DNA from: Porites lobata
Taxonomy: Eukaryota; Cnidaria; Anthozoa; Scleractinia; Poritidae
Reading direction: 5' to 3'
NCBI GenBank assembly: GCA_942486035.1
Contig: CALNXK010000095.1
Location: forward strand, 356,001-420,000
DNA: 64,000 nucleotides
Under the pieces are notes generated by a model. It made no database searches. It saw only the letters and a program-made list of their open reading frames with translations, and had not been told where the DNA came from. Below, piece by piece: positions 47,890 through 59,219 of the stretch (position 1 is its first letter; the number at the start of each line of letters is the position of its first letter). The translations under genes and the position numbers were made by a program.

Positions 47890-48846
47890 ATGCAGAACAT
47901 CTCTCAAACTGGACGAAGTTCCCATGACCCCCTAGGACGTTCGCCCAGTGAAATTGGTTTAGAAGTGGCGTTGTCTATTCTTTTTTGCATCACCTCCATC
48001 CTCGACAACTTGTTAGTCATCTATGTTGTCCATAAAGACTCCAGACTCAAGAGCTTAACATATGTATTCATCTTCAACCTGGCATTGACTGACATTTCCA
48101 CGGCATCGCTGCACATGCCCTTTTGGATAACAACCTTACGTACGGGGACTTGGGTTTTTAGTGAGAGGTGGTGTGGGCTCTCAGCCGCTCTTATGATGAC
48201 GTTAGGGGCTGCTTCTATCCTGACCATGGGGCTTATCGCCTTCAATCGATACATCCGAGTCTCCAAACCAGCTCTGTACAACTACCTTTTCCCGAGCAAG
48301 AGAATGGCTATATTCTACTGTGTAATCGTGTGGATAGCTTCAATTCTTGTTGCATCACCGCCATTGTACGGCTGGGGTAAGATGATATACTATCCTTCAT
48401 ACGCTGTCTGCGGTTTCGATTGGAAAATCGAGAACATTTCATATACCATAGTTGTCGTGGGCGGAGTGATCAACGGCACCACAGTTTCAATATTTTACTG
48501 CTACTACAAGATTTATAAAACTCTTAAAGAAAGCACTCAAAATCTAAATGCCCATAGCAGACAAGATGGAGCGGCCCCCTCAGCACGTCCTGAGACTGAT
48601 GTAAGACTCTTGAAAACCTGCTTCACGGTCGTTTGTGTATTTCTGATGTCGTGGGGAACAGTGTCTGTTGCTATGAGTCTTGAGACTGCTGGGTTCGTTA
48701 TTCCCAGAGAAATTTCCGTGTCAGTTGTTTTTATTATGAACACAAGTTGTTTGGTAAATCCAATTATATACGGAATTATGAATCCGCAATTCAAAGAGGC
48801 CTTCAAAAGGGCTTTAAAATTAGGTTGTTTGAACAACAACCACTAA
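47890..48846 (+). CDS. Class A GPCR, receptor 6 (array paralogue)
   Basis: 318 residues, single exon, ATG 17 nt after the acceptor CAG at 47871-47873. Nearly the same protein as receptor 5 (about 91% identical by eye), from the tandem duplication. D39-N40 replaces G39-N40. D68, C95-C174, N119-R120-Y121, W148, SWGT in TM6 and NPIIY 290-294 are all kept. Substitutions cluster in TM3 (LANASV to LGAASI), TM4-loop and TM5 (IVIGGG to IVVVGG), that is, in the helices that line a ligand pocket, and K125-V to S at RVSKP in loop 2. AATAAA at 49180. Confidence 0.92.
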   Translation: MQNISQTGRSSHDPLGRSPSEIGLEVALSILFCITSILDNLLVIYVVHKDSRLKSLTYVFIFNLALTDISTASLHMPFWITTLRTGTWVFSERWCGLSAALMMTLGAASILTMGLIAFNRYIRVSKPALYNYLFPSKRMAIFYCVIVWIASILVASPPLYGWGKMIYYPSYAVCGFDWKIENISYTIVVVGGVINGTTVSIFYCYYKIYKTLKESTQNLNAHSRQDGAAPSARPETDVRLLKTCFTVVCVFLMSWGTVSVAMSLETAGFVIPREISVSVVFIMNTSCLVNPIIYGIMNPQFKEAFKRALKLGCLNNNH

Positions 48847-49179
48847 GTCAGGGAGCTACAAAAAGTGGCACCAAGCCTGGTAGTCTGCAAGGGGCTGTAC
48901 TGTCACGAAATTTACTGAGCAAAATTCAGACAGTGAGAACCGCCATCAAATTGAGAGAAACATGAAAATAAGCCAAACAAAAAGCAGGTACGGATGGAAA
49001 AACTTGAAGAATATTGAACTTGATTGCAATTGTTCTTTTTGTAAACTTGTAAACTTGTTGTTTGTAACGTTTTATATAATGCTTGGTATGTAGTTGCTGA
49101 TACAGAGCTAGGATTTGTCTTTCACACATTTTTTTTTAAGTTCCATAGGGAATAAGGAGGTGTGACTGGCATTATATTT

Positions 49180-49185
49180 AATAAA
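49180..49185 (+). terminator. Candidate polyadenylation signal, receptor 6
   Basis: AATAAA 334 nt after the stop, in the position conserved with receptor 5. Confidence 0.5.
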
Positions 49186-49709
49186 AAATCCGTGATACAG
49201 CCCCATTTAATCTCTCGAGATGATACAAGGCAAGGATTACAGGACATGCTTTTCGTGTGGTATTCTATATAACCCTGAGTTGCAAATGATTGAAAGCACT
49301 GTAAATAGTAGTACAACACGGACCCATAAGTCAGGATAAATTCGAAGGGATGAAACACAACGATGTTAACGCTTGATTAAAGGCTGCTTACCCAGAATAC
49401 CGTCTAGATATTATTAAAAGGTATCAAAAGCGGAGAAAATTAGCTTTGAAATGAGATGTTTTGCACTAAACTTGGATGACTTTCGCCGGATATACAGTGT
49501 ATTACAGATTAAGATTTCTATGAGAATTTATCGCAAGATCGATAATATGGTTAAAATGCACATAAACAGATATTTCGAGATATTAAAGAGTCCATACCTC
49601 ATAAAGAGATGTGTCTGTATTGTTTGTTTTCTTACTGTTTCCTGCCCAATAAACTGGCGCCATTTAAGCAGGCTTTGAATGAGAATGAATGAGAACTCAA
49701 GAACGTAAA

Positions 49710-50805
49710 GCTCTACTTCAGTAAACAAACATTGGCTTGTTTAGGTGAAACATATGCGAATACTTTACTTATGCCCAGAAAAGGATGATGCACGGTTACC
49801 TGAGTTGCAAACAAGTCGAACAAACCAAGCTCGAAGTCTTTATAATTACTAGTTTATTTTCAAAAAAGACACGTTTAAGAAAACAAGATGAGTACACCAC
49901 GAGAGACTAGTCTTGTAGAAGGAGCAATTACATCGAGGTAAATGGAAAACAGTTCATTTCAGTCTCTGAGAATAGCGCCATTATGCAATATCCATTATCT
50001 CCATTCATTCGCAGCAGTGCTTGATGTTAAGTGTAAGACCTGACGCACTTTTTATCTTCCGACTCTCACTTATTGATAGCCGATTGCTCTTTTGCGGTGG
50101 TCAGGAAGGAGATTTTATTAGCCTGCATACAAAACTATAATATAATGTGCAAAACACAGAAAATTGAGGATAAAATTCAGTATAACATGGATGAAAAAGG
50201 ACGTCGTCAGATTTGAAATTTGAAATTTACTTTGGTTTCACTTTAGTTCCATTACTTTATTCAGTCTAGCAACAGGAATAAAATACAGTAAATACAAGGA
50301 TGAAGCATATATGAAAGCCCAGAAGGAAACATAATGAGGCGTATAAAACCTGGGCTTCCCAGATGCTAATAAAACAACAGAGGTATTGAGAATGAATTGT
50401 ATGACTTCTAATCGCACTTCGGCTAAATAAAACAGGATCAATATATTTTAGATATTAAAGTTAATTCTTTCACATCAGGGTTAATCATTTAAAAAATGTG
50501 TTTTGTGGTTTTTTCGCTTTCGTATATTTTAATCTTGGCTTACTATTAGAAATCAGGGCCAAAAACTCTGCATTCGCTTTGGTACAGTACATTGAACATA
50601 GTCATGGCATAGTTGGTAGCGTCTTGGAATCAATTTGTTATACTATGAAAAAGGTACGTTAAAAATATTTCACTTTTTCCCAAAAAGAGAAAGAAAGTTA
50701 CCAATAAAGCCGAGCACAATACAAGTCCGTTTATTAGAAAGCATTCAATTAGTTGTTCCGACATGATAAGCCTTTTGCACGATGGCGTCGTTTTACTACA
50801 CCTTT
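49710..50805 (+). repeat. Tandem segmental duplication, copy 3, truncated
   Basis: Begins like copies 1 and 2 (CAAACATTGGCTTGTTTAGG) and follows them to TTTTGCACGATGGCGTCGTTTTACTAC at about 50800, then stops. The first-exon block and a receptor body do not follow. Confidence 0.8.
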
Positions 50806-50970
50806 TTCCCTTTATTACCGGGATATATAAGTTTCCATTAGCGTCAAACATTCGTCATTAAAACGAATGTGTAATGATTGTAGAAAACTAAACAGTGCTG
50901 TACTATATCACGGCGTTGATAATGGTTGAAACCGCTGTAAATAGTAGTATAATACGGGCTCATAAGTCAT
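50806..50970 (+). repeat. Receptor 3' flank fragment joined to an upstream module
   Basis: CCCTTTATTACCGGGATATA..AATGTGTAATGATTG resembles 55993-56065 after receptor 7. GATAATGGTTGAAACCGCTG..TAAATAGTAGTATAA, then CATAAGTCA, matches the 3' flanks of receptors 5 (44658) and 6 (49285). It therefore looks like 3' flank placed directly after a 5' module. Confidence 0.55.
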
Positions 50971-51433
50971 GATAACGAATTTCTGGTAACCTAGCCACCC
51001 AAGACCTCTCACACATACAAAGTCCTTGAGAGCCAAACAAAGAAAATCCCAAGGTTAAATGAGTGAGGAGTTCCATGTAAATAAAAACAGAGTCTAAACG
51101 TATACTGGTGTGTCTTTTCCTGACTCTAAGGCTACAATAAAAAGAGGAAAAACGGACTAACAAGGGTCAAGAAACTCCCATTTTGCCCAAAAAGAAAAAT
51201 TTCGCTAATAAAGCTCTTTCTAATGACGAGACTATACTTCCAAGGGTCTTGAATTTATACCAACTCCTCCCGTTCCGTTGTCTAAAAAATCCTACTAAAG
51301 CATTTTAATACTTTTGCAAAAACAATTCTTTTAAGATAAATAAATATATCAGCGAAAGAAAAATTAAAACCGAATGCACATTCATTTATCCAGTGGCACC
51401 CATACTTTCTTTAATAACAACACATTTGTTTTA

Positions 51434-51692
51434 GGGGCCGACCATTTGATTTTTGAGGAGGAGGGGGAAGGAGGGTATGGGTGATTTGGCTTGGGAAAGA
51501 AATCTTTTTTTTCCCAAACCTCTGGTAAAAGAACTTTTTCCTGGCATACAACCGTGTACGATTTTTTTACAGCATTATACGTCATTAAGCGTATTTAGTG
51601 CAAGATTCTTTTTCCCTCGAAAACAGTCTGCAGGATATTTTTTTCTGAAATCACCTATACCCCCCCGCCCCTCAAAGTCAAATGGTCGGCCC
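51434..51692. mobile_element. 259-bp inverted-repeat element
   Basis: GGGGCCGACCATTTGATTTT at the left mirrors CAAATGGTCGGCCC at the right, with purine-rich GAGGAGGAGGGGG and pyrimidine-rich CCCCCCCGCCCCTC next to the ends. No clear target duplication. No coding content. Confidence 0.75.
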
Positions 51693-52056
51693 GGTTGGAA
51701 CAGGTGACCGCAGTCAATAATCATGAACTGAAGCAGTAATTACAAGAGTGAAGTTTATGAGTTTTCCTATTGTTAATGAGAAGACACCATGACACCATAA
51801 ATTTGCATGCGTGTAATTACACTATTTTTTCTATAACAATATATTTCATAAGAATATCGAGGCCGAAATTTGTGAAATTTTAAGAATAGTTAAGAATAAA
51901 CTCTAGGCTGAGAGTTTGAAAAGGACTCAGAATTAAGAATATTTTCAGCCTAAAATCGGCAGAAAAATAAGAATATTCAGTCTGGGACGAAAAAACAACA
52001 TTCTTATATAAAATAAATGTGTAAGCTTAATGGGGCTAAAATCCCGCTATTCATGC

Positions 52057-52611
52057 CACAGGTAGCCCAAGCTCGAAATATGAGCGTCGGCGAGCTTCGA
52101 CATTGTTGCGTAACATTCAAAATATAAGGATTTGTATGGGAAAAAAAAACCTATCGTTTCTGTAACCCAGGAAAATGAAAGGATTTCAATAAAAGACAGC
52201 TTACCTTACTTAAAATGTGTGTCGCGTCTCTCCTGTGTGGTCCACGGGCCGATTTATGGCCGTTTTATGGGTTTTTGCGTAAATGGTTTTCTCTATATAT
52301 AAAGGTGATACCTCTATATAGAGGTATATATTAACGGTTTTCTCTATATATAAAGGTAATACCTCTATATAGAGAGAAAACCGTTTACATAAAAACCCAT
52401 AAATTGGCCATAAATCGGCCCGTGGACCACACAGGAGAGACGTGACACACATTTTAAGTAAGGTAAGCTGTTTTTTTTACTGAAATCCTTTCATTTTCGT
52501 AGGTCACAGAAACGATAGGTTTTTTTTCGCATACAAATCCTTATATTTTGAATGTTACGCAACAATGCCGATGCTCGCCCATGCTCATATTTCGAGCTTG
52601 GGCTACCTGTG
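52057..52611. mobile_element. 555-bp near-perfect palindrome (foldback element)
   Basis: Starts CACAGGTAGCCCAAGCTCG and ends CGAGCTTGGGCTACCTGTG. The arms pair over almost 275 bp to a short centre near 52335, where CTCTATATATAAAGGT/ACCTCTATATAGAG units pair again. TTCATGC flanks both ends (52050-52056, 52612-52618), a 7-bp or decayed 8-bp target duplication, and the terminal CACAGG.AGC fits a hAT-like element. No coding capacity. Confidence 0.9.
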
Positions 52612-52618
52612 TTCATGC

Positions 52619-54385
52619 TAAAACATTTTGCGCACCGACCGAATTCCAAAAATAATGGCCCAGTTTTGTTGTTAATTTTAGGTGTTGAATTAAACTGTTT
52701 TTTGATGTCTATTGCAACGAATGGCAAGGAGAGACATGGATTGAAACGTGAAGAATTTGCGCCACCTTTTCAACTTTAATGTTATGACTGCAAAAATCAC
52801 CAAAAAGCTATTATAGTTAATACTCTATGAGGATGAAATTGGTCTTCATCTTTTTGTGTACGGGTAATTATATGCAGTAAGTAATAACTTCAACACAGAA
52901 TTAACATAAAACAGCAATATCGTTCCCCTTAAATGTTTTAAATAGCCATCAATTAAACATGCTGAATTCGCGGGTAGTTGATTTGGTTCAGTGGGGATCC
53001 AATCGTTGCTTTGCAAACAACTAGTTGCTTCTTGCTACGTGACATAACATCTTTAATCTATAACTAGACAGCTGTTGAGTTAAATGAATAAATCATGCTG
53101 TTAGAGTCGATTTAAGACATCTTGTTTTTTTTTAAAGTGTTCACTTCTACTTTCAGGTTCAATGGAGCAAGTATATATATAGGATAAAAAACGCACGATT
53201 GGAATTCCGAAAGCCATTTTTCAGGTATTTTATACTTCAGTCTTTGCAGCTGCTTAAAATTAGATGAGAGAACAGTGAAAACTGCCTCGTTTTTTTTAAA
53301 ATATTTGTACGTTTTGCCAAAAAAAGGAAATAATCCATTGGGCGGACTCTCATCTTTCTAGCTGATAGCTAAATAAAACAAATATAAAAGCATTATATAA
53401 GTGTGCAAAACAGCGCTCTCTTTTTCTTTCTAAATGAGTGAGTATTATATAAATACTGAGTTAACGCTATATAAGCAATATTGTGCAGAATACTTCGCCC
53501 TGGAAAAAAATGGCTGTGGAATTCTTGTCCTGTAAAGTTGCATGAATTGTTAACGTCGAAGAAAGAGTAAATTGTTCTTAATAAAGGATGAAGAGAAAAA
53601 GCCTTTTCAGATCAATAACAGTTTGCTAGTGTACAAATTTAAAAGTACTTCCTCCATTTATGAGGGCTGGGATTGGAAATATAAGATTTTAATATTTGAA
53701 GGTTGAATGTTTTCCCAATAGGGGGCATAATAACTGTAAAGGTTGAAGACCAGCCACAATGTAGCTACAATGTAGAGGATTGGCCAGAGCATGTTCTAAT
53801 TTTAAAGTCATTTTAGCGATAGCATCCAAATGGAAATAAAGACATCGTCATTCTTTTGGGATTCAAGTATTTCCAGTCATTCATTATTGCGACGGCGTTC
53901 CGAATTTTCCATTAATCCACATAATTCTTATTCATCTTCTATGAGAACCCTTCATTCATTATTCGTTATACTTCTCGATCTAGTCTCCTCGAATGCTAAT
54001 GTTTACGTTTTACAACTTGAAGAACTCAGGTGCTACCAACTACAGCAGCAACAGCAGGAACAACTTAACATATCTATTTTCATATTTGCATACATTTACA
54101 GCTGTTTGAAAGGGGAAAAGATGAGGAAGCGCAAAAAAAAGTGAAACGCACAAGGAAAGAATTCATTTTTTAGACTTCATAATATGTGATTATTCAGTTA
54201 CTTCAATATTGTTACTATTTTTTTTTTAAATCTTAAGATTATAACAGTGTGACAACATATTCATGATCCAGCAACTAAGGCCCAGTTATTTAAACGGAGT
54301 TTACCTAGTGTTCTAAAAACCGCGTTCTAAGCCATTTTCAGTTTGCCGAACGCTTTTATATAAACACCATTTATCGCGAACACTG
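52619..54385. other. Intergenic or 5' intron before receptor 7
   Basis: No coding exon recognised. A short CAG-rich tract (CAGCAGCAACAGCAGG) lies near 54043. I could not find a copy of the first-exon block for receptor 7. Confidence 0.4.
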
Positions 54386-54549
54386 AGGGCGCGATCCATT
54401 CAACCAAAACTTCCGGAAATTTCGGTCCAAAACTCAATGGATCGGTTCGGTCCAACCGGAAAAGTTTCGAAAAAACAGGTCCACCTTTTGAGGTGGTCCT
54501 CTTTTCCCGGTCGGACCGGTCTGAATTTTGGTTGAATGGATCGCGCCCT
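54386..54549. mobile_element. 164-bp inverted-repeat element
   Basis: AGGGCGCGATCCATTCAACC at the left is the exact inverse of GGTTGAATGGATCGCGCCCT at the right; the arms continue through CAAAA and, less well, AACTTCCGG. It sits 170 bp before the receptor 7 acceptor. Confidence 0.85.
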
Positions 54550-54752
54550 GAATTTCATGAAAGCATGTGGCGTAGCCAGGGAAAGCATTTGTCCTCTTAA
54601 AAAAACCCAGGCTTAGGAGAGAAACTTGCAACTATTACCTAATTGTAACTGCTTAACTACTATGCAGGGTAGGTACAATTCTCACTTCATTACAGCTTGA
54701 CTGTTGTATCATTTTTTGCAGGCTTAACACTTCTATTGTCTCCTGATATAAT

Positions 54753-55742
54753 ATGACGAACAGTTCTCGAACTGAACCGAGTTCCCACGATCCTTTAGGA
54801 CGTTCAAGCAGCGAAATAAGTTTAGAAGTGGCCTTGGCCATTCTTATTTGCGTCACCTCAATCCTCGATAACTTGTTAGTCGTCTATGTTGTCAATAATG
54901 ACTCCAGGCTCAAGAACGTAACGAATATGTTCATCCACAACCTGGCATTAACTGACATCTCCATGGCAACGCTGCAAATGCCTTTTTGGATAATAAGCCT
55001 TCACAAAGGGGCTTGGATTTTTAGCGGGAAGTGGTGTGAACTTTCAGCTGCAATTGTGTCTACGTTTGGACTCGCTTCTTTCTTGAATATGGGGCTTATC
55101 GCCTTCAACCGGTACATTCGCGTGGTTAAACCAGCACTGTATAACAAACTTTTCCCTGGCAAGAGAATGGCAAGACTCTACTGTGTTATCGTATGGATAG
55201 CTTCTACGCTTCTTGCAACACCGCTATTGTACGGGTGGGGTAAGATGGCGTACCATCCCTCTTTTGCTTTCTGCACTGTTACCTTTAATATTCAGTATAT
55301 TTCATATGCCATAGCTGTCACAGGACTGTTCATGGTAACCACTATTGCAATGTTTTATTTCTACTACAAGATTTATAAGACTCTCAGAGAAAGCACTCAA
55401 AATCTACATGCCCATAGCACAGAAGAGGGAGTGTCCCCATCAGAACGTCGTCGAACTGATATAAAACTCTTGAAAACCAGTTTCACTGTCGTTTGTACGT
55501 TTTTGATGACATGGGGACCAGCCTGTATCGTTGTGATTGTTGAGACCGCCGGATGTTTTATTCCCAGGAGGATTTTTGTGACAGTGGCTTGCCTTATGTT
55601 CACCAGTAGTTTAGCAAATCCAATTATATACGGCATCATGAATCCACAGTTCCGAGCGGCCTTCAAAAGAGCTTTAAGTTTTGGTCGGCATGGCAACGAC
55701 CAAGTGAGGCCGAGTCGTACAGCAAATGAAAGCAAGTCTTGA
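54753..55742 (+). CDS. Class A GPCR, receptor 7 (array paralogue)
   Basis: 329 residues, single exon, ATG 32 nt after the acceptor CAG at 54719-54721. N3-S-S is a glycosylation site. SSHDPLGRSSSE, D39-N40, D68, C95 with a cysteine in loop 2 (FCTVTF), N119-R120-Y121, W148, WGP in TM6, NPIIY near 290. It departs from the others where they agree: PLLYGWGK for PPLYGWGK, loop 2 VTFNIQY for FDWKIEN/FNWTIEH, and TM5 LFMVTTIAM. Pocket-side changes suggest a different ligand preference (inference). Loop 3 ERRRTDIKLL is shared with receptor 8. Confidence 0.92.
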   Translation: MTNSSRTEPSSHDPLGRSSSEISLEVALAILICVTSILDNLLVVYVVNNDSRLKNVTNMFIHNLALTDISMATLQMPFWIISLHKGAWIFSGKWCELSAAIVSTFGLASFLNMGLIAFNRYIRVVKPALYNKLFPGKRMARLYCVIVWIASTLLATPLLYGWGKMAYHPSFAFCTVTFNIQYISYAIAVTGLFMVTTIAMFYFYYKIYKTLRESTQNLHAHSTEEGVSPSERRRTDIKLLKTSFTVVCTFLMTWGPACIVVIVETAGCFIPRRIFVTVACLMFTSSLANPIIYGIMNPQFRAAFKRALSFGRHGNDQVRPSRTANESKS

Positions 55743-56299
55743 AGTCCATCTATTTCTTGGGAATGACATGAGGGTTTAGAATTAGCTTGCAGCAAATGCG
55801 TATTATGCAGATACTAAACACACTGTACAAGTGAGGAAACTTGGGTTGATGAGTACATACAGCTTCATTTGATCAACTTGTGTTAGACCAAACCCAGCTC
55901 TCAAACGAGTATCTCGCTTTGTCTCCGCGGACGCTTTGATTCTCCTATATAAAACGTTTGTAGTTGCATATTTAGAATATTGTACCTACTTTGCCCTTCA
56001 TTACCAGGAAATGAATTTTCATTACAGTCAAAATATCAGTCAATATAATGAATGTGTAATCATTGCAGGAAAATAAACTAACGTCTTAATTTTCGAGTGG
56101 TCAGTAAGATTTTTAAATAGAGAAGGAAATTCAATAACATCAATAAGTTTTCGATTTAATAAAATGATAATCATTCTAAACAATAAAGAAACATTTGCAG
56201 CATCTAAATGTTCGTTAACGTTAATAAATTATCATAATCAACAGAGGTTATTAGTGTGAAAGGTTTGAACCCAGGAGTCATTTCAAAAGTAGGTTGAGT
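55743..56299. other. 3' flank of receptor 7
   Basis: No gene. 55990-56090 resembles 50806-50895. Candidate AATAAA sequences are present (for example in GGAAAATAAACTAACG near 56070), but none is decisive. Confidence 0.4.
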
Positions 56300-57368
56300 T
56301 TGATCGTCGCGGTGAACGTAGTCCTGAATAGGACTGTTGTTGTTGACAGTGACTCACGTTTCGACAACCTGTGCGTTAGTCATCTTCAGAGTCAAAGTGA
56401 GTTGTATCACGTCAGTTGATGGTATTATACTCTGGTTATTGATTTGATTGGTCAATTACGTCGTGATGTTATTGGTCGTCTGTCAGTTAAGCCGTGATGT
56501 TATTGGCTATGAAGACTCGTAATCAGTAATTGGTGCGTTTCGATCCGTCTATTGTTACAGTTAAACAGTCGTCTATTGTTAGTCAAATTGTCATTCTCTC
56601 GTAGTTAGTTTTGCTTGATCTCGTCAATAAGTCGTTTGTACGGCGTTGGCTACGATTCAGTGGCGTTTGTTCTAAGTTAGTAAACCAGCTTTCTAAAGTA
56701 AGACGTTGATAGTAGTCTGTAGAATACGTTATACATGTCGCAGAGTCCCAGTCAATTTGATGTTTCGTCTTTAAATGGTGCTCAGCAATGTGATTGTTGA
56801 TGTCACCATTTTTCGTAGCTCGTTTGTGTTCCGTCAGTCGCGTGCTTAGGTTTCTGCCGGTTTCACCAATGTAAGAAGCCTGGCAGTCGCAGCATTTGAT
56901 CTTGTATACTGCTCCTTGTCTGTCCTCCGGTTTGTCTTTGTCCTTGACATTAGTAAGAGGTCGCCGTAAAGTGGTTATCGGTTTGTGTGCAACACGTATA
57001 TTGTAAGGTTGTAATATACGTGCAATAGTTTCAGAGGTGCCTCTGATGTACGGTATAGTCGCCGTCGCAACAAGGCCAGAGTTCGTCTGAGTGTTGGAAT
57101 CAGTGTTACTGTGAGTGTTCCGTCTAACAAAGTCCGTGTTGTAATTGTTCTTACTAAAAACGTTGTTAAAATAATCAGCCTCGTCTTGTAGGCTGTCAGG
57201 TGAGTCACAAACTAGCTGCGCTCGTCTCGTCAGAGTCCGGATAGTAGTAGCCTTGTGACAGGTCGGGTTGTACGAAGACTGGTCTAGTAATCGGTCGGTA
57301 TGTGTCGGTATGTGCTCATGTTCCATATGCTTGCTTTTTCGAGTTTTGAGTTGCATGAACCCAAACAA
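56300..57368 (-). mobile_element. Penelope-like retroelement, 5'-truncated, GIY-YIG endonuclease end
   Basis: On the minus strand 57368-56583 is open for about 260 codons. It starts in the region after the reverse transcriptase (THTDRLLDQSSYNPT, RTLTRRAQLVC) and runs into a GIY-YIG domain: GAVYKIKCCDCQASYIGETG, then LSTRLTEHKRA, NNHIAEHHLKTKHQIDW and a final LESWFTN. The reverse transcriptase core is absent, and the frame begins with TTG, so this is a truncated copy. Downstream (56560-56330) lies noncoding 3' sequence with CTCTGAAGATGAC and CAGGTTGTCGAAACGTGAG, typical of Penelope terminal repeats. The endonuclease frame has no stop, so insertion may be fairly recent. Confidence 0.88.
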
Positions 57369-57811
57369 CCGTGATTGATGTCGTTATTGCGTTCTTTATT
57401 TTTATTTATCTTCCTGCTCCCTGATTTTACATGTATTGACCGAACATTGTACGCATCGCTTGTTTGTTTGTGCGAGCACAGCAGCAAATTACAAACCTAA
57501 GGAAATGATTGTAACGTACTATACGCGCCCCTGCAATACGAGTTTCAGGATGTTGTAAAATTCGCTCCAGAATTAAAGCGTGCCTCCAACTTCAACGCAA
57601 TATTGGCATGTAGTGCTCATAAAAATAATAATTGCTATTTATATTCTATTATCAGAAACGAACATTCGACTTCACCTAAGGAAAATGAAACTTCATTCGC
57701 ACTAAAGAGTGATCGATGTTTTCGTTAAAACGCTATAGAAATTGGCCTTAATGACTATGCCACAAAATTAAATGTTTGCTTCCTTGGCTAAACGGTTTAT
57801 ACATTAATTAA

Positions 57812-58570
57812 TGCATCAGTCAATTCCACCTGCGCCCAGCCACCCCCCTTGGCTACTGCGGGACATTTGCCTGCCTTGTCAGTCAAATTTTGCACTGCCC
57901 GGTAGCCGGGTATTTGCCAACCCCGCGGCTATTCCCGAGCTTTTGACAGACACGCGGTTTCCTATCAGAATATAGCTACACAGGTTTCACTGGAAAAAAT
58001 GCGGATTGGCTCATCTGTCAAGGACAGGAATAAATTGAAAAGGGTTGTAAAGGCATGTTCTCGATTTTATGCACGCATTTTTCTTCATTGCTGATCAAAA
58101 TTACACAGCGAAATTGGAGCTATCGATGTGAATCAACGTTTTTCGGTTATTGAATCAAATTTCTGTTGAGATTATTTGAAGAACATCCTTTCATATTTAT
58201 AAATTTATCCATAACATATAACTTTACAGCACTCTATTAATTTTAATGTCAATAATTTTTTATCAATACTAAAACCATAAACTGGTGCATGTCGTCGTTA
58301 GAATCGTTAGAATCCTACCGCGTCATTAGAATCCTAGCACTATTACAAAGGAAGACGTTAATTGAAACAAAAAATAGAACATTAAAATGCTTAAAATGGC
58401 GCTATTCGACTGTGCGATCAATGAAAAATGTTGCAGTGTTGACGGAGGACGGGGCATCTGCCGTCTTTTTCGTCCCCACCCCCGGGAATCTGCCATCCAA
58501 GGCGAAAAAATGCCAATGCCCGGGGGTCAGCCTGGGGGGGGGCTGGTCGCAGGTGGAATTGACTGATGCA
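57812..58570. mobile_element. 759-bp inverted-repeat element flanked by TAA
   Basis: TGCATCAGTCAATTCCACCT at the left is the exact inverse of the right end (AGGTGGAATTGACTGATGCA), followed inward by GCG..CAGCC.CCCCC and its inverse. TAA flanks both ends (57809-57811, 58571-58573), as in PIF/Harbinger-type elements that target TWA. No transposase frame remains. Confidence 0.78.
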
Positions 58571-58639
58571 TAAAATGAATAATAATTTCGCGTTAATAAA
58601 AATTTATTTCCCGCTAATGAAGAGCAAAAAGGTGTAATA

Positions 58640-59015
58640 CAGTTTTAGTTGGTCTTGGTAAAGGTGCAGAGCGATAGACTCGAAAATGCTAACTATTATA
58701 TCTTAAGAACTCTATTTAGGACTAAGAATGAAAGCTACGAAAGCTTACTGAATCTCGTGGGCATGGATACTTTGAAACACCGTCGTTATTACCAAGCTCT
58801 GATGTTGATTTATAAATGTCTTTACTCAATAGGTCCAAAGTATGTTATAATCTAAGGGGTAAGTGAAGTAACTTGGTAGAGCCTCATTTTAACACTGAGT
58901 GGATGCATAAATCCTTTCCATTTATAGCTAGCAAGCTGTGGAACAAGCTACCGTCATACATTAGTAACTCTGATAATTTTAATGTGTTAAAAAGGCTCTT
59001 CAAAAGTTCAATTTA
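58640..59015 (+). mobile_element. LINE 3' fragment, plus strand
   Basis: Frame 58649-58855 reads LENANYYILRTLFRTKNESY, then LLNLVGMDTLKHRRYYQALM and IYKCLYSIGPKYV, as in LINE ORF2 after the polymerase. After a stop it continues in another frame with SKLWNKLPSYIS, then FNVLKRLFKSSI and a stop at 59013-59015. Stops and at least one frameshift make it dead. Confidence 0.78.
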
Positions 59016-59219
59016 GAATCGCAATATACTAGTTTTTGTCTTTTTATAATTTATTTCATTTTTTGCTGTTATAGTTTGTGACCTTTTTCTGAATTTTCAT
59101 ATTAAATTTTCGCTCTTTTTTAAAGAGTTTTTTATATGATGATATATTTTTATGCAATAGATATTAGATCTTAAGTAGTTAAAGTTTTCACTGAGGTTTT
59201 TACTGTTTTCTAGTATAAC

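Larger units (their letters stand above)
45057..49709 (+). repeat. Tandem segmental duplication, copy 2 (carries receptor 6)
   Basis: Same order as copy 1, with a 376-bp element inserted at 45134 and a divergent stretch at about 47270-47560. Confidence 0.85.
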
